Part shown: piece after piece, positions 11,767 through 23,104 of the stretch
Layout: every line of letters begins with the position of its first letter
Position numbering within the stretch: position 1 is the stretch's first letter
NCBI GenBank assembly: GCA_002633005.1
Contig: NMRA01000415.1
Coordinates: forward strand, 149,091-213,090
From: Phoronis australis
Lineage: Eukaryota > Phoronida > Phoronidae
Reading direction: 5' to 3'
DNA length: 64,000 nt
The notes under the pieces: generated by a model
Seen by the model: the letters and a program-made list of their open reading frames with translations, nothing else
The model's database searches: none
Told to the model about the DNA's origin: nothing
Program-made: the position numbers and the translations under genes

Positions 11767-12467
11767 GGCTTTTTGTTTATTATCTGTCTTGTTTTTTGTC
11801 TCACACATGTGGCTGACTGTGCTCATTTTCGAAAACAAAAGCCGAAAATTAATCTTGATGGCAACTCAAATTTCACTAGGTGGCGTTAGTGAAGCACGCA
11901 TCAGGCTGTCTGTATTCAGACAACCGCTGGTACACTTTTTCTATCCTGGAACTAGGAAGGTGTAAGGGAGAGAGGGCGGGGGAGGGGGAGTGCACAACCA
12001 CAGTTTTTATAGGAAACGCTTGAGCAGGGAGTTGATACTTTCCCTTCTAAATCCGCAGTATGCCACCAACCTTACCGAACGTGCGGTGCATCCTGATTCA
12101 TCACTACCAGACCATTGTTTTGGAGTGGAATTCCTTGTATGCTTTTTATGACCCCACATTTGTATATGTGGCCGCAAACTATCACCTTGTGGGGTGCCCT
12201 GTTAGGTTGTCCCCTGTCGGCTTGATACCTAAAACCCCTGGTCTGATTATGATGAAATTTGGCACAAAGGTGTAGGGCATCACTAGAGCAGTTCGTGCCA
12301 CTTTTCAATCTTACCCGCCCCCTGGTGTCTGAGTGCGCGTAATAGATGTGTAGCTCGTGCTTCCTTGAAGCGCAAATTCATCTTGACGTGAGCGGCTTTT
12401 ACTATTTCTAGGAAAATTTGTGTTACAATGTATCTCGCATTTATGGCGACCTGTTGCTGGGAGTACT
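11767..12467. other. Intergenic, probable old repeat
   Basis: No gene recognised. Both strands of 12060-12308 are open for 71-78 codons, which usually marks compositional or repeat sequence. The phrase GATGAAATTTGGCACAAAGG near 12250 resembles similar phrases near 1435 and 17712. Confidence 0.35.
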
Positions 12468-12629
12468 GGTAAAAAGTAGTAAAAAGACAAACGTTAGTAT
12501 TGAAATCTATTTTAAAATCTCAAAATAGTCTCCATGTTTCGAGTGACACGCTCTTTGTGGTAAATAGTGTGCTGGTCGAAACGTGTGGAATATTTTAATA
12601 ACGATATTCGTCTTTTTACGCTATTACCG
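12468..12629. repeat. Short hairpin element related to the 8-kb foldback
   Basis: The left end GGTAAAAAGTAGTAAAAAGAC and right end GTCTTTTTACGCTATTACC are inverted repeats. Inside, CATGTTTCGAGTGACACGCTCTTT faces an inverted CACGTTTCGACCAGCACAC. The internal phrase matches the 8028-8698 element (CACGTATCGAGCGATGCGCTCTTT), so the two probably share an ancestor. Confidence 0.6.
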
Positions 12630-13093
12630 TTAGTCAAGGAAAGGTTTTTTAACACTCTTTCTTATGTTACTTTTTTGAGGTGAGGACGCCAAGACGAACT
12701 TCGGAATGCAAAAGTGACATTATACTTTTCCTTTTAAGCTCACGGGGATGCTACTTTGTAATTAAAACTAATACAGCTGTATTTAACCTGCTCAAAATTC
12801 CATTTGATCCAATACATACAAGTGATCGTACACATGAGAAATTATTCATATTTCCCTCGTTCTCTGTCGTATCATGCATTCTTGCCAAGAATAATAAAAT
12901 GATGTGGCTTTGCTATGGGCGCGCTATTCTATCGTTTTCCGCTCGAGCTTAGGTAGCATCAGGAATAGTTCCTAGTAAGATAAAAAACATTTTAAAATTA
13001 AAATCCAGTCAACTAAAACTGCGAATTAAAGTAATGCATGGAACCTGCCTTAGTAATAACCGGCGAACCAATCGAGTTTCGACAAAAGGCTCG

Positions 13094-13205
13094 GAGGCGA
13101 AGCGATACCGAAGCTAGTTTACAGTGAAACAACACGTGTAGGTGAGATAAAAGGTCATATATATTATGACAAACTAAACTCATACAGATATCGATAAATG
13201 TATAC
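13094..13205 (+). repeat. Direct repeat, copy 1 (~110 bp)
   Basis: Shares ACCGAAGCTAGTTTACA, GAAACAACACGTGTAGGTGA and ACAGATATCGATAAA in the same order with a second copy about 425 bases downstream. The paired direct copies could be ends of a small inserted element or a local duplication. Confidence 0.55.
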
Positions 13206-13520
13206 ACACGTGTTGAACTAGAAAGATAAGTAACAAACAATATGCGGAAGCAACACTGGGACAGCGACATCGGGAAATTAAGTGCAAATAGGGAAGGAAA
13301 GAAAATTGGTTTGGAGGTGGAGGGAAATAGAAATTGCCGGACTAAGAAACCCGAAACTTGGATATAATTATGGACGAGGACCCAGCGTTGCGCCAATCCC
13401 CGTGGTAAACCACTAATCGTAGAACAAAGAAGGTCACAGACCCGAGAAGCTAGCAATATGATAATGAGTACGAAGCAGAAGCCTATAGCTCAGAAGTTAC
13501 ATCAGTAAAATAATTTAAAC

Positions 13521-13624
13521 TGCGAAGCGATTATACCGAAGCTAGTTTACAATGAAACAACACGTGTAGGTGAGATAAATATTATGACAAAGTAAACTAC
13601 TACAGATATCGATAAAAAGTACAA
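13521..13624 (+). repeat. Direct repeat, copy 2 (~105 bp)
   Basis: Second copy of the 13094 repeat, with a ~10-base internal deletion after GGTGAGATAAA. The sequence between the copies has no recognisable coding content. A GC-rich stretch (about 13680-13870) follows; its open frames are not supported. Confidence 0.55.
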
Positions 13625-14416
13625 AAGTTGGAATATGTTGAGCTGTAAAGGTGGGTGACAATCTGCCACAGATGCAGCAAAAGAATGCATCCGCGCCGCG
13701 CCCGGCCATCCAAGTTTGCGCCGCCTTGAGTCTTGCGGCCGTGAGCTGCCTTTGGAAATTTACGAGTCGTGGAGCTAATGCACGGCACTGTCTCCCCCGG
13801 CCTAGTACCCGCCCCGGCCCCGCGACCACCGACCCAGCACCGTATCCCCCGGGTTTCATTTCTCGCCGTTTAGTGTTGTATCATATGATACCGGCCCTTC
13901 ATCGTAGGCCTGACACAACGACAAGGACACGTTTTTCCCAAGACTTGATGGAAACACTCACCAAGGTCTTGTGTATCTAGGAATACGATACCAAAACCGG
14001 GAGCTTCTATACATGTAGTTTCCGCATTGTGACTCACCGGCTCACGTACATGTACATCAATTAGTCTCTGCGGTCCGCGGCCTTTTCAGTCTCGGACGCG
14101 TGGCTGGCAGGTGTCGTAGACCTACATGTAATACCAAAGAGTTGTGACGATTCTCTAACCGCCCCGATGTGCCAACCGGAATCGAAAAAAGTAAACCTAC
14201 CTTTGGTTTTGACTCTTCTTTTCAAGGAGTTAAAATTTCAATAGGAAATTTCTAGCATTGATACGCATCTGAGGCATTTTTAACCTACAGGGAGAGAAAG
14301 ATGAATTCAACTGACAAAATATCGTCAACGTTGCTTGTATAGGCTCAGTGGACCTGGTTTGTTTCTATTTGTGAACGTGGCCGGAATTAGGAAAGATCAC
14401 TTGTTCGGCTGTACGT
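13625..14416. other. Intergenic, no gene seen
   Basis: A GC-rich block near 13680-13870 is followed by mixed sequence. An open frame of 109 codons (+) at 13651 has low-complexity Pro/Arg content on one strand and a matching open frame on the other. I see no splice or domain support. Confidence 0.4.
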
Positions 14417-14455
14417 GCGCTATTTGAAGAAAAGTGACTTTTCTTCAAATAGCGC
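14417..14455. repeat. Perfect 19-bp palindrome with 1-base loop
   Basis: The arm GCGCTATTTGAAGAAAAGT is followed by a single G and then by its exact reverse complement. It is immediately followed by a C-rich run. It could form a cruciform, or be a tiny MITE or a recent fold-back event. Confidence 0.85.
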
Positions 14456-15880
14456 CCCCCAGGCCCCCCTACCCTTATTGCATTGTGCAATACTGGGACG
14501 ATCTGAGGAATCGGCTGCAATTTCATTCGGGTAGCCCTCAAACAAGCCAAAATTGCCAAAAATTCAGTTGGTTTACAACATTTTTGAACCTGTGGGAAAT
14601 TTACTTTCAAAATCTACTGTGTTGACTTACTGTATGTCGCGCATCGGCAGGCCGTGTTGATTTTATCTATTGCATATTTTGTGTTTTAGGCTCTTTCAGT
14701 TTTCTTAGCCCTTGCATTTCAGTTGCAGTAAAAGGGCTAAAAATACAAGACTGAATAAAATTTCTGTCTTTTGGGCTTCTGATGTGTAATAACTTAAAAC
14801 TTTGAAGGAGGTGAAGATAATGTGACAAGCCTATCACTATGTGTTCTGCTAGGCAAACCCAGTGTGAACTGTGCCCCGTGAGACACGCCGAAGTCGTCAT
14901 TAAGAACCAATGAGTTCCGTTTCCCACGATTAACTTAGACCATAGGCCTATGATGACAATAATTCGACTAATTATGACAGGAACTGGTGAGTTTTGAGAT
15001 CATAAATTGCCGAAAGCAAGGGGTGTACCCCGTAGAACAAGGTTCGTGTGAGAAAATAAAACGAGACTAAACACGACAAGGCTTCGGTGCACTGAGCTGG
15101 AATCTTATGTTGAGTTGGGATAAAGATAACGCTAAAGATAATGCTTTCCGTACAACCATGGAAAATTTCTCGTTGCAACGGTTTTGGCTCGCACGTGTTT
15201 TGCCGTGCACCGATCGAGAACGCTGCTTCACTGGTGCACTGGCAGCTTCATTGCTCTTGCAATCTAATGTCACAGGTTTCAACTCGTCGCTTATCGATGG
15301 ATCTGACACAACAAGGAAACAAAGGCGTAAGTGGCATGACAAAGGAAAATAGAGTTATTACACTGTTTTTGCACATTGTACGTGTGTAATGAATATTGTT
15401 ATTAAATAGTAAAGTTGTGAATCGTAGGAAAGCGACCTGCCAGTGCATCTCTCAAGCTGGTTAACTCCATGTCTACATGTACTAATTTGCGTATCCTTTT
15501 CGAGATAGGCCTACTTGATGTTGCAAGAGGACTTTTATTCACAAACTTTGTTCGGCCTATGAAGATGTGACACCTAATATTACGTGCGTGTCAGCATTTG
15601 CCAAGTTTGAAATTATTTCCTCATTGGCTAATTACCAGCCATAGCTCTGGCAACTCTCGATTATAGTGTCTGTGTTAAATTCTAGGCACGAAGCAATACC
15701 AACTACATGTATTGAAAAATGGTTGTCACTCGACTTTCACCATGCAATCAGCATTGATTTTCGGAACTATTCAGTATTTGGTTTCAATTTAGACTTTCTG
15801 TAACTGCTGATGAATCTGAATAATTGTCCACTCATTGGAAAACCTGGTAGAGTAATTTGTTAATTTACAGATGACGAGAG
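14456..15880. other. Intergenic, upstream of the CTHRC1-domain gene
   Basis: Overlapping 60-90 codon frames on both strands near 15067-15450 have no protein similarity that I recognise. No repeat was identified. Confidence 0.4.
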
Positions 15881-15882
15881 GC

Positions 15883-15890
15883 TATATATA
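15883..15890 (+). promoter_or_regulatory. TATA box of the CTHRC1-domain gene
   Basis: TATATATA lies 77 bases before the ATG at 15960, which places a transcription start near 15915 and gives a 5' leader of about 45 bases. The position is consistent with an intronless gene having a focused promoter. Confidence 0.5.
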
Positions 15891-15959
15891 TGAGACAGTT
15901 ATGACCAGTTCGTACTCTTGACTGTGGAACGGTCTGTTTCCTTCGAGGTAAATCTCGAC

Positions 15960-16724
15960 ATGGAGATACATTTTCGTCTCCTCGTCTTGGTGCTAAGCGC
16001 TCTGCTATCGATTGGCGTCGACGCAGCCAATGCCAAGTCAAAACCGTCGTCTTCGTTTAAGGAGTCCCAAATAGCGTTGAACAAATATCACGATTATATT
16101 TTTGAACAGTTGAATGACAGTACCTCAAAACTGACCTTTGTGGAGAACAAGATCAAAGAATTAGAATCTTTGTTTGAAGACAGGATTACGAAGCTGGAAA
16201 CTAAGCTGAAAGCTAGCTTGACTAGGCAGATTTCAAGAACACCGCACATGGAAGACCTGGAAATGAAAGTAAACGAGCTGAAGTCGCGAACCAGAAACGT
16301 AGCTTACGAATCGTGGTACAGCTACGTTGAAAAGAGCCCCGACTCTGCGAATATGGACATCATCAAAAATATGAAGTTTAATAAGAAGGAAAAGAGCAGT
16401 GACTTGAAGATCGAGTTTTACACAAATTTTGGCTTGGAAGGAGTACAATACAACTGTGATCGAATGTGCACCAAGTATCAAGTCCTTGTCAACGGGCAGA
16501 ATTGTGCAAGTCCAATCGACGCTACTATTTTTATGGAGACAGCTAAAAGCAACACGGAGTTTATAATTCCGTCTACGATGGTTGGAATTTGTCACGGAAT
16601 TCCCAGTGGCGCAGTCGCTATACAAATACGCACTACAAAGTGTGAAGAGGCCCGTTTCGCACTACACACCATTACCGGATGGCGCATGAATTCCAGAATA
16701 ATTGTGGAGGAACTCTTCAATTAA
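15960..16724 (+). CDS. Secreted coiled-coil protein with CTHRC1-like C-terminal domain
   Basis: A single-exon gene of 254 residues. I start it at the ATG at 15960 because the first ~22 residues then form a clean signal peptide (MEIHFRLLVLVLSALLSIG); the frame extends upstream only from a TTG. Residues about 30-110 are heptad-like and charged (LNDSTSKLTFVENKIKELES), a likely coiled coil that replaces the collagen repeats of vertebrate CTHRC1. Residues about 115-254 match the CTHRC1 C-terminal globular domain: CTKYQVLVNGQNC, ATIFME, a conserved GICHGIPSGAVAIQI segment and the terminal GWRMNSRIIVEEL, which corresponds to the family's GW-SRIIIEELP end. The protein is expected to be extracellular and oligomeric. 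Its partner is unknown; vertebrate CTHRC1 acts in matrix and Wnt/PCP contexts. The domain call is strong; orthology to CTHRC1 itself is not claimed. Confidence 0.85.
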   Translation: MEIHFRLLVLVLSALLSIGVDAANAKSKPSSSFKESQIALNKYHDYIFEQLNDSTSKLTFVENKIKELESLFEDRITKLETKLKASLTRQISRTPHMEDLEMKVNELKSRTRNVAYESWYSYVEKSPDSANMDIIKNMKFNKKEKSSDLKIEFYTNFGLEGVQYNCDRMCTKYQVLVNGQNCASPIDATIFMETAKSNTEFIIPSTMVGICHGIPSGAVAIQIRTTKCEEARFALHTITGWRMNSRIIVEELFN

Positions 16725-18683
16725 AAAGGCGTGATTGGAATGAAATTGTAACCTGTTATTTGACTCGTGATTAAGTTTACTCATGACATGCTCTACTCAA
16801 CCTTTTACGATTACGTAGGACCTTAGAAAATGCCCAAATTTGTCTAACTTCGCAACACTTAGAAAATGTCCAAATCTCTCTAACTTTGCAACATCAAATG
16901 TCAGTAATGTCTGAGTCTGATCAATGAGATTTTTAGATACCACGATGTGTATGCATTGTTCCCCGGCTAAAAGCTTTTAGAATTGTTTTTTAAAATGTCC
17001 CACATTTACATGACTTTATATAATCTTTGTAAAAATTCAAAAGTTGCATAAAACAAAAATGATAGATTAAGAAACTGTATCAACGTTTCTGAGATTTTAT
17101 CTGTAAGTTTTACATCATCGAAATTTGGCCATGTTATTGTATTGCTGTTAATGTACCTTTCCTGTTATCTAATGTACCTTTCTTATCTAACCCTGTAACC
17201 TAAGTGTATGCAGATTTGTATAAAAGTCTGGCAAAAATCCGAACTCTACATGCTTTCTACTTTCAGAAAATATACTGTTACTGAGTCAAAATCTTCAGTT
17301 TTCTACTTCTTTGGATAAATGCGGACTAGCCGATAAGGTTTTCCTTAAAATGCATTTAATAATTACACGCTTCCAGAGTTTGTTTTACAAATTTTCTCTA
17401 TTGTGGGAGGCACAGATAATACGAAATTATATTACCTTTCTTAACATTTGACTTCAAAACCCGAGTTAGCAAATGATCAATTCCATTTTTCATACGCTCA
17501 TAGTCATTTATATTATAGGGGCATCTCCGTCCGTCCGTCAGTCCGGTGTCCGCTGCTGTAGAAGGCCTATCACTAAAACCCTTTGATGGATGTTCGTCAG
17601 TCGCTGACAGTCTGCTGGACGGGTACATTTTCGGACGGATCCGACCTCTGCTGTCCCCCGCTACTTACTTTTTACGTTTTCTTCTGTTTCTACCGAGTTC
17701 CTTGGCTGATTTTCATGAAATATGGCAACTAGTTTTCTATTATGGAAAACATTTCTCGCGGACTCGATGATGTATTCTGTGCTCAATGTCAACGTTTTTG
17801 GAGTTCAACTCCCCACTCGTACGATCCGCCTAAAAGCATATACACATGTATAAAGAGTAGTTTTGATATGTGTGTTCTTGTTGACGACGGCTGACAGATT
17901 GTCAATGATTTTGGCCGTGGATATCACTTTTCCAGACGTGTTTGACTGTTTTTGAGGCGCTCGAAAACGTATTATTTTCAGCCTCGAATTACTTAAATAA
18001 CCGACTTCCATCTAATTTTGTACGTCTTTTGGTTGTGTAGGCCACCGAGAACGATTTCATGAAAAAACAAGACTGAGAAGGGACAATCCTGGCTGAGAAC
18101 CACTAACGCTCAAAATACAGAATGATGTTCGTTTTTCGCAAAAAACTGACTGAACTGGCGGCACAAACTGATTGATTAGCTGATTGATTTCTGAGACTTT
18201 GTTCCAAAGTTGATTAGCGGCAGACAACTGGCCTGCGAGTTGTGATGCCGAACAAAAGAGCACTGGGGGACCACTCACATTATCTGGTCAAGTTTTGATA
18301 TGGGCCCTCTGTTCAAGTTCAGTTTCATGATGACGTACACTCAGTCGCCGTGAGAATGACATGCTGACTGTGACTTCCGGCTTAGAGTCTTGCGCCGACA
18401 AAGGATACATTGGCAACGAATTAGTACACATATAGACTACCTTTTGTAAACTCTTTGTCTCCGCCAGGAGGATCAAGTGAGCTCACGCGCCACGCCCTAG
18501 CTACGTAGCCGGTGTAGCAATGACTGGGAACGGGTCATTTTCACTAAATTATCATGGCCACCGGGCCGGTCTAAGATGTGAATATAATTTTCAACCCATG
18601 AAAAAATGGCGACCCCGGCACGTCGGCGAAAATTTACTGGTCATGTCCGCGCATTCAACGGCAGTGAGGGGCTTGAGATAATT
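16725..18683. other. 3' flank and intergenic, no gene seen
   Basis: AT-rich at first, including the probable 3' UTR of the preceding gene, which has no clear AATAAA. Open frames of 60-75 codons are unsupported. Confidence 0.4.
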
Positions 18684-19170
18684 ACGACGTTTTCCCGTTG
18701 CTCCCAACTTATTCTTCATAGCCCAGCAACAAGTTGGGAAGATCACCCCTGTAGCCAATATCTTACACGACTGATTTAGTCCATTCTGACATGTATGGTT
18801 GGAGGGCCGGCTCTCTTTTTGTTCGATAATTGCTCTAATCTCCGATCAGATAGTATCTAGCCTGACTGGTCTGTGCTGCTAAAAATAAATAAAAGTTAAG
18901 TTACAACATATTTGAACATAAACCAATAGCATTTCTGAATTCCTTGTCAAGTGCTGATCCTGTTTTGTTTTTGAATCACCAAAATCGCCCAACTACAACA
19001 GAAGTTAAGACAATCCATTCTGCCAGGTATCAGTAACCCTTTGAAGCCGGGGAGATAATTGGCCTGCTTCTTGTCGTACGAGACAAAAGACTGCGCTGGC
19101 CAGTTAACAAAGGAGCCAGATGTTATCTTGCGTTCAGAACCCCTCACGTCTGGAAAAGTTGCTGTAGGCT
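18684..19170 (+). repeat. Dispersed repeat, copy 1 (partner at 47.9 kb)
   Basis: Shares long blocks in the same order with 47911-48320, such as AACAAGTTGGGAAG, TTCGATAATTGCTCTAATCT, CCGATCAGA, AACCAATAGCATTTCT and CCCAACTACAACAGAAGTTA. The blocks are about 85-90 percent alike by eye. After CAATCCATTCTG the copies diverge, and similarity resumes at CGTCTGGAAAAGTT, so one copy has an internal deletion. It is non-coding, probably a non-autonomous transposon or a duplicated segment. Confidence 0.7.
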
Positions 19171-19336
19171 TACGACAGAACGCCGTCATGTAAGAAGACT
19201 GTGATACCCGCAGTATTAACTGGGCGGCCTTTCAACAATTGTTCGATAAGCCTGCTTAGCCTATGTCTGGGGGTGACTTCCCTGGCTACTGGCTACTGGC
19301 GTGGGTTAGCTACCGAAGAATAACTTGAAACGACCA

Positions 19337-20825
19337 CCGAGAAGTGGTGATCTAGAAATTGAAAGATATTGAATTAATTTTGAGAAATTGGTCCAAAAGA
19401 ATTTTGACGCCATTCGAGAGGATTACAGTAATCAAGGCGCTAGCGGTTTTAAAAATTGCAAATCTTCTGATATCCTTGCCACAACCTTCGAAACATATTC
19501 GAGAAAAACTGAACTTAGTGTACGTTTTTAAATTCCTCTGGCAAGGTCGCAGTGACAAGATTACGAGCGCTCCCGAGCTGTTTGTAATTATAATGAAGGA
19601 GGTATCAGAAGGATTAACATATTTTCATTCTGTAAGGCTTTAAAGATTAACATGTTAACAAAATTTGTAAACGGTCAGTCAGGCTGCCTGTTTGTTTCAT
19701 TTGATTTTTCCTGAATTTAGAAATTTCGCAAAGCATGGAGTTGACTTTCCAAAGATAAAGTTGCCTAATATTGACAATCACTTCTGGAAAGATTTTTTTT
19801 GAATGTGTAATCTCCTTTGGATATTGTTTGAAGATCAAAAATCAGATAATTTTCTTAACCAACTTTTTATGGTTTACATGTAGCAGTGATCTACAGGCAG
19901 GAGCAAAAAGCATTTTCTACAGGAACTGGTGCAATAGAAGCATTATTAGATAGTCTTTATAAAGGACTTGTTTTCCCCATACGGTAATATTTTGAACTAT
20001 AGACCTATTGTGGATGTTTTAGATATCAAAATGAACTTTATGGAGTACATGCCCTGATAGTCTAATTTCCGTGATATTTAAGTACAAACAGAAATGTGCT
20101 ACTGATAGAGTTGTTAGTTTTGATGCGTATTGTCCTGTTATGCCAACGATTTTAATGAAACTGAAAAGTGGTGGGAGAGGGTGTCAACATATCTGTACAC
20201 AATTGAATTACAGTTCCGAAGTCTCAAAAGCGGAGTCATAATGGGCCAACGAACTGAAAGTAAACACAACTAATTTTTCACGGGAAGATGTTTAACACGT
20301 ACAACAAGAGATCCACGAATTAGGTGGCTTCGGCTCTTGACGAGAATTTTGACTACTAACTCATTTTCAAAAATAATTCAAGTTACGGATGACGACTCTT
20401 GTTCCTTTTGTGGACAATCGAAAGAGACTTTGAAACACTTAGTATTCAATTAGTAGGCTATTGGTCCGTCAAACAGTTGGACAAAAGTTAATAACGAAAT
20501 TCTACTAAGCAAATCCCCAGTGTGTCGGCACTCTATTCTGCAACAACGTTATTTTTGGCTTTTTTGATAAAAAAGAAAAATTTAAACACATTGTTTTATT
20601 ATTCGGGGTAAACAGTTTATGATACCCAAAAGGCGGGGGGCGGGGGCGAGGGGACGGAGAGACCCGAAGGCGCCGCAGAGCAAACCGTTATGCCAAAGCA
20701 TAGGGAGGATTCGTGGTGATCAGGCGATACATATATAGATCAAGAAACATGTATAATAAATTGTTAGCATATAGAAATGTCTATCCCGTCCTGATGAGAC
20801 AACGTGGTACTGCCTGGGTGATTTC
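19337..20825 (+). mobile_element. Decayed L1/Tx1-like LINE, 3' part, copy 1
   Basis: The start encodes the segment just after a reverse transcriptase core: RNWSKRILTPFERITVIKAL, then KFLWQGRSDKI, typical of L1/Tx1-type ORF2. After frame breaks, the C-terminal zinc-knuckle region is seen (DDDSCSFCGQSKETLKHLVF). Several stops and shifts, including TCATAA inside the second block and a lost base near 20288, make it dead. From about 19494 to 20825 it is nearly identical to 28144-29481. The similarity ends sharply at CTGGGTGATTT. Confidence 0.75.
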
Positions 20826-21579
20826 TGGGAGTAATATACATAGGGAGTGGAAACTTCAAGCCCAACTTTCATCGCTATTGTACTATGACTGCCTCGCTAT
20901 TCAAGCTCACAGAGCGAAATAATCGTATTTACTTAGTGCCCGAACCACAGTTCAGCGCATGTCAACACTGTCAGGCATGCGCACTTAATCAACAACATTG
21001 GCAGCCATTTTTAAAAACACGCCCTTTCACGGCATTAGAATCCTTGTGATTCTTGTCGGTGTTGTTATTGAGAATTTGACGATGTTAAAGTTCTGTCATT
21101 AATTGTAAATGCATTGATTGTACTAATTAGAGCACGTAGAATACAACTGACTTGAAATTGTACTTCGTTGTTGTTTTTTTATCTGTTAAAAATCGCCTTA
21201 AAATGGGTCAGTGATGAGCGTTTTTTACTTTCGTGGGCATAAAATCTAGTTTTACTGCGACTTGGGGTCTCAAAATGTTAATCATACGGGAAATTGGTTC
21301 TTTCATCCGTAAAATATCTGATATATACGTTTAGAATTATAGGAGACGTATTTTTCCGAGTTTCGCCGCAGCGTAGTCTTGTTTTGTCGTGTAATTCCTG
21401 CAATTATTTGGCGCAGCACCGGTGGTTTCTTCTACGTCGGCGTTTTTCATTTATAAGCCAATTGGAATATACGTTGTATTCAGAAGTCTTTTCTTTCACT
21501 TTGCTGATTTTTACTGGTTTCTTTTACTTTACTGCATTTTAAAAGCACATTACATCTGTTGTGAGTTAAGAAGTGAATT
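20826..21579. other. Left flank of the P-like transposon
   Basis: This follows the sharp end of LINE homology and presumably includes the transposon's left terminus and the promoter of the zinc-finger gene. A small internal inverted repeat (GCGCATG...CATGCGC) lies near 20957-20985. I could not match any terminal repeat with the right side. Confidence 0.35.
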
Positions 21580-23104
21580 ATGAACAAACACGACGACTTC
21601 GTGAACTGGAGTGACGTAGATTTAGACGCACTGTTGGGCGATTATACTGCGGAGGAGGAAAGCGATGATGAGCCCGATTTCTCAGGGTACGAAATCTCGA
21701 AAAAGAGAAAAGAACCTAGCACTTTGCCTGCTGATGAAACTGCAACATCCACTACCTTCGTTGGTGCTAGTGCCGATGGCAACAAATTTGATTGTCCTCT
21801 GTGTGACAAAAACTATTCTTCCGTCAGTGGGTTTCGTGGACACGTTATTAAGAAGCATCAGCGACCGGATTTGAAAGGTAAATGAATATTGATTGTGAAA
21901 ATGTCGACTTTGGAGTGTTAGGATTTTAGTTGGGAAAATAAGTAGGGAAAATAATCATATCTTACGACAGTGATGCCTTGGGGCCACTGAGTGTAACACA
22001 CGTAGCTTCTAAGTTAGTACCTCTTTGACTTTTCATGATCCATGTCAATTTAAGTGTCAATGTACATTCTCAGGCTCAGTCATGTGGTGTACTTTGCCCC
22101 ATTAATGTATTCATTTTACATTTGCAGCACACAACAACCGAAGACATTCGCTTGGGAAAGAAAATGTTGAACCAGCCATTCCTCGTGAAAATTTTACGGA
22201 GACAGTTGCGCATGCTATACAAATATCATTATGCAAGATTGTGGACTGTCCCTTTAGAAATAGTCCAGCCTCGGTTCATGGGAAAGAGATTGTCCTCATC
22301 GCCAAACAAGTTCAGCTCGAAGGTCAAGACATCAATGCGAAGTTTCAGAATTTAATTTCGAAATTTGCTGCCTTGCTGTCCTCAGCGTTATGTGGGGTAA
22401 CAGTTGAAGGAGATTTTGAGCAGTTAATGCTGGGGTTTCATGATCTGAGGCATGATCCTGGTTTTCTCACTGATATTGGTGTAAACTCGAAGTATGAACA
22501 ACAATTTACCCAAGTGTTCCTGTTCCAGTTATTGGAGGACGTCATTGCGCTTTTGAAGAAAAACACGCAAGAAAAGAACAAGACACACACTGATGCATTG
22601 ACTGAAGATGACAATCTTGTCCTGTGTTACATTGCTGGTTACATGTTAAGAGTATCACCACAAAAGGCACCAAAACACATGAGGGAGGACATGACGTCAC
22701 TTTGTGAGTATCTCACATGCAAAGACATTGAGAAAGAGTATCCACACACTGAATGGATCAGGCGAGTTAGCAGAGGAGGATTAAAGACTCCGTCACTCGA
22801 TTGTTTTCATTTGATTCAATGTTATGAGGTTGTGGCGCGATCCATGGTCGACACTTCTAATCTCAAGAAAACGTCAATGAACATAAACTGTCTTACAGAA
22901 ACTATATTGTGCGATGCAGCTGTGAAAAATCTGTGGGAGAAGCTGGGTAAGGCTGTGATTCTTAACGAAGTGTTAATCAAGATTTTTTTGACTGTTAGAG
23001 GATTCGCTGTTACCAAACTGTTGAGAAAGAAGAACAACAAGAGAGGAGTGTCATCACAAGGTGGTAATTCTTTCCGTAAATCTCTGAAGGAAATGAATTC
23101 CTAA
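21580..23104 (+). CDS. C2H2 zinc-finger protein with a P-transposase C-terminal-like domain, two exons
   Basis: Exon 1 (21580-21877) and exon 2 (22128-23104) join in frame across GT/AG borders, giving 424 residues. Exon 1 is acidic at its start and carries one C2H2 finger at about residues 70-95 (FDCPLCDKNYSSVSGFRGHV, then KKH). Exon 2 contains DNLVLCYIAGYMLRV, and about 60 residues later RGGLKTPSLDCFHLIQCYE. As far as I recall, a YIAGY...GGL-PS pattern normally ends P-element/THAP9-type transposases. The tail is basic (LLRKKNNKRG). It lies 830 bases from, and convergent with, a P-like transposase that lacks this very region. I infer that it is the second gene of one transposon, supplying DNA binding or assembly functions. 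It may alternatively be a host regulator derived from such an element. Confidence 0.65.

Noticed and set aside
13651-13980. 109-codon open frame
   Set aside because: GC-rich Pro/Arg composition, with the opposite strand open as well; no domain or splice support.
15918-15959. Longer N-terminus for the CTHRC1-domain protein
   Set aside because: The extension begins with TTG, not ATG, and would bury the signal peptide.
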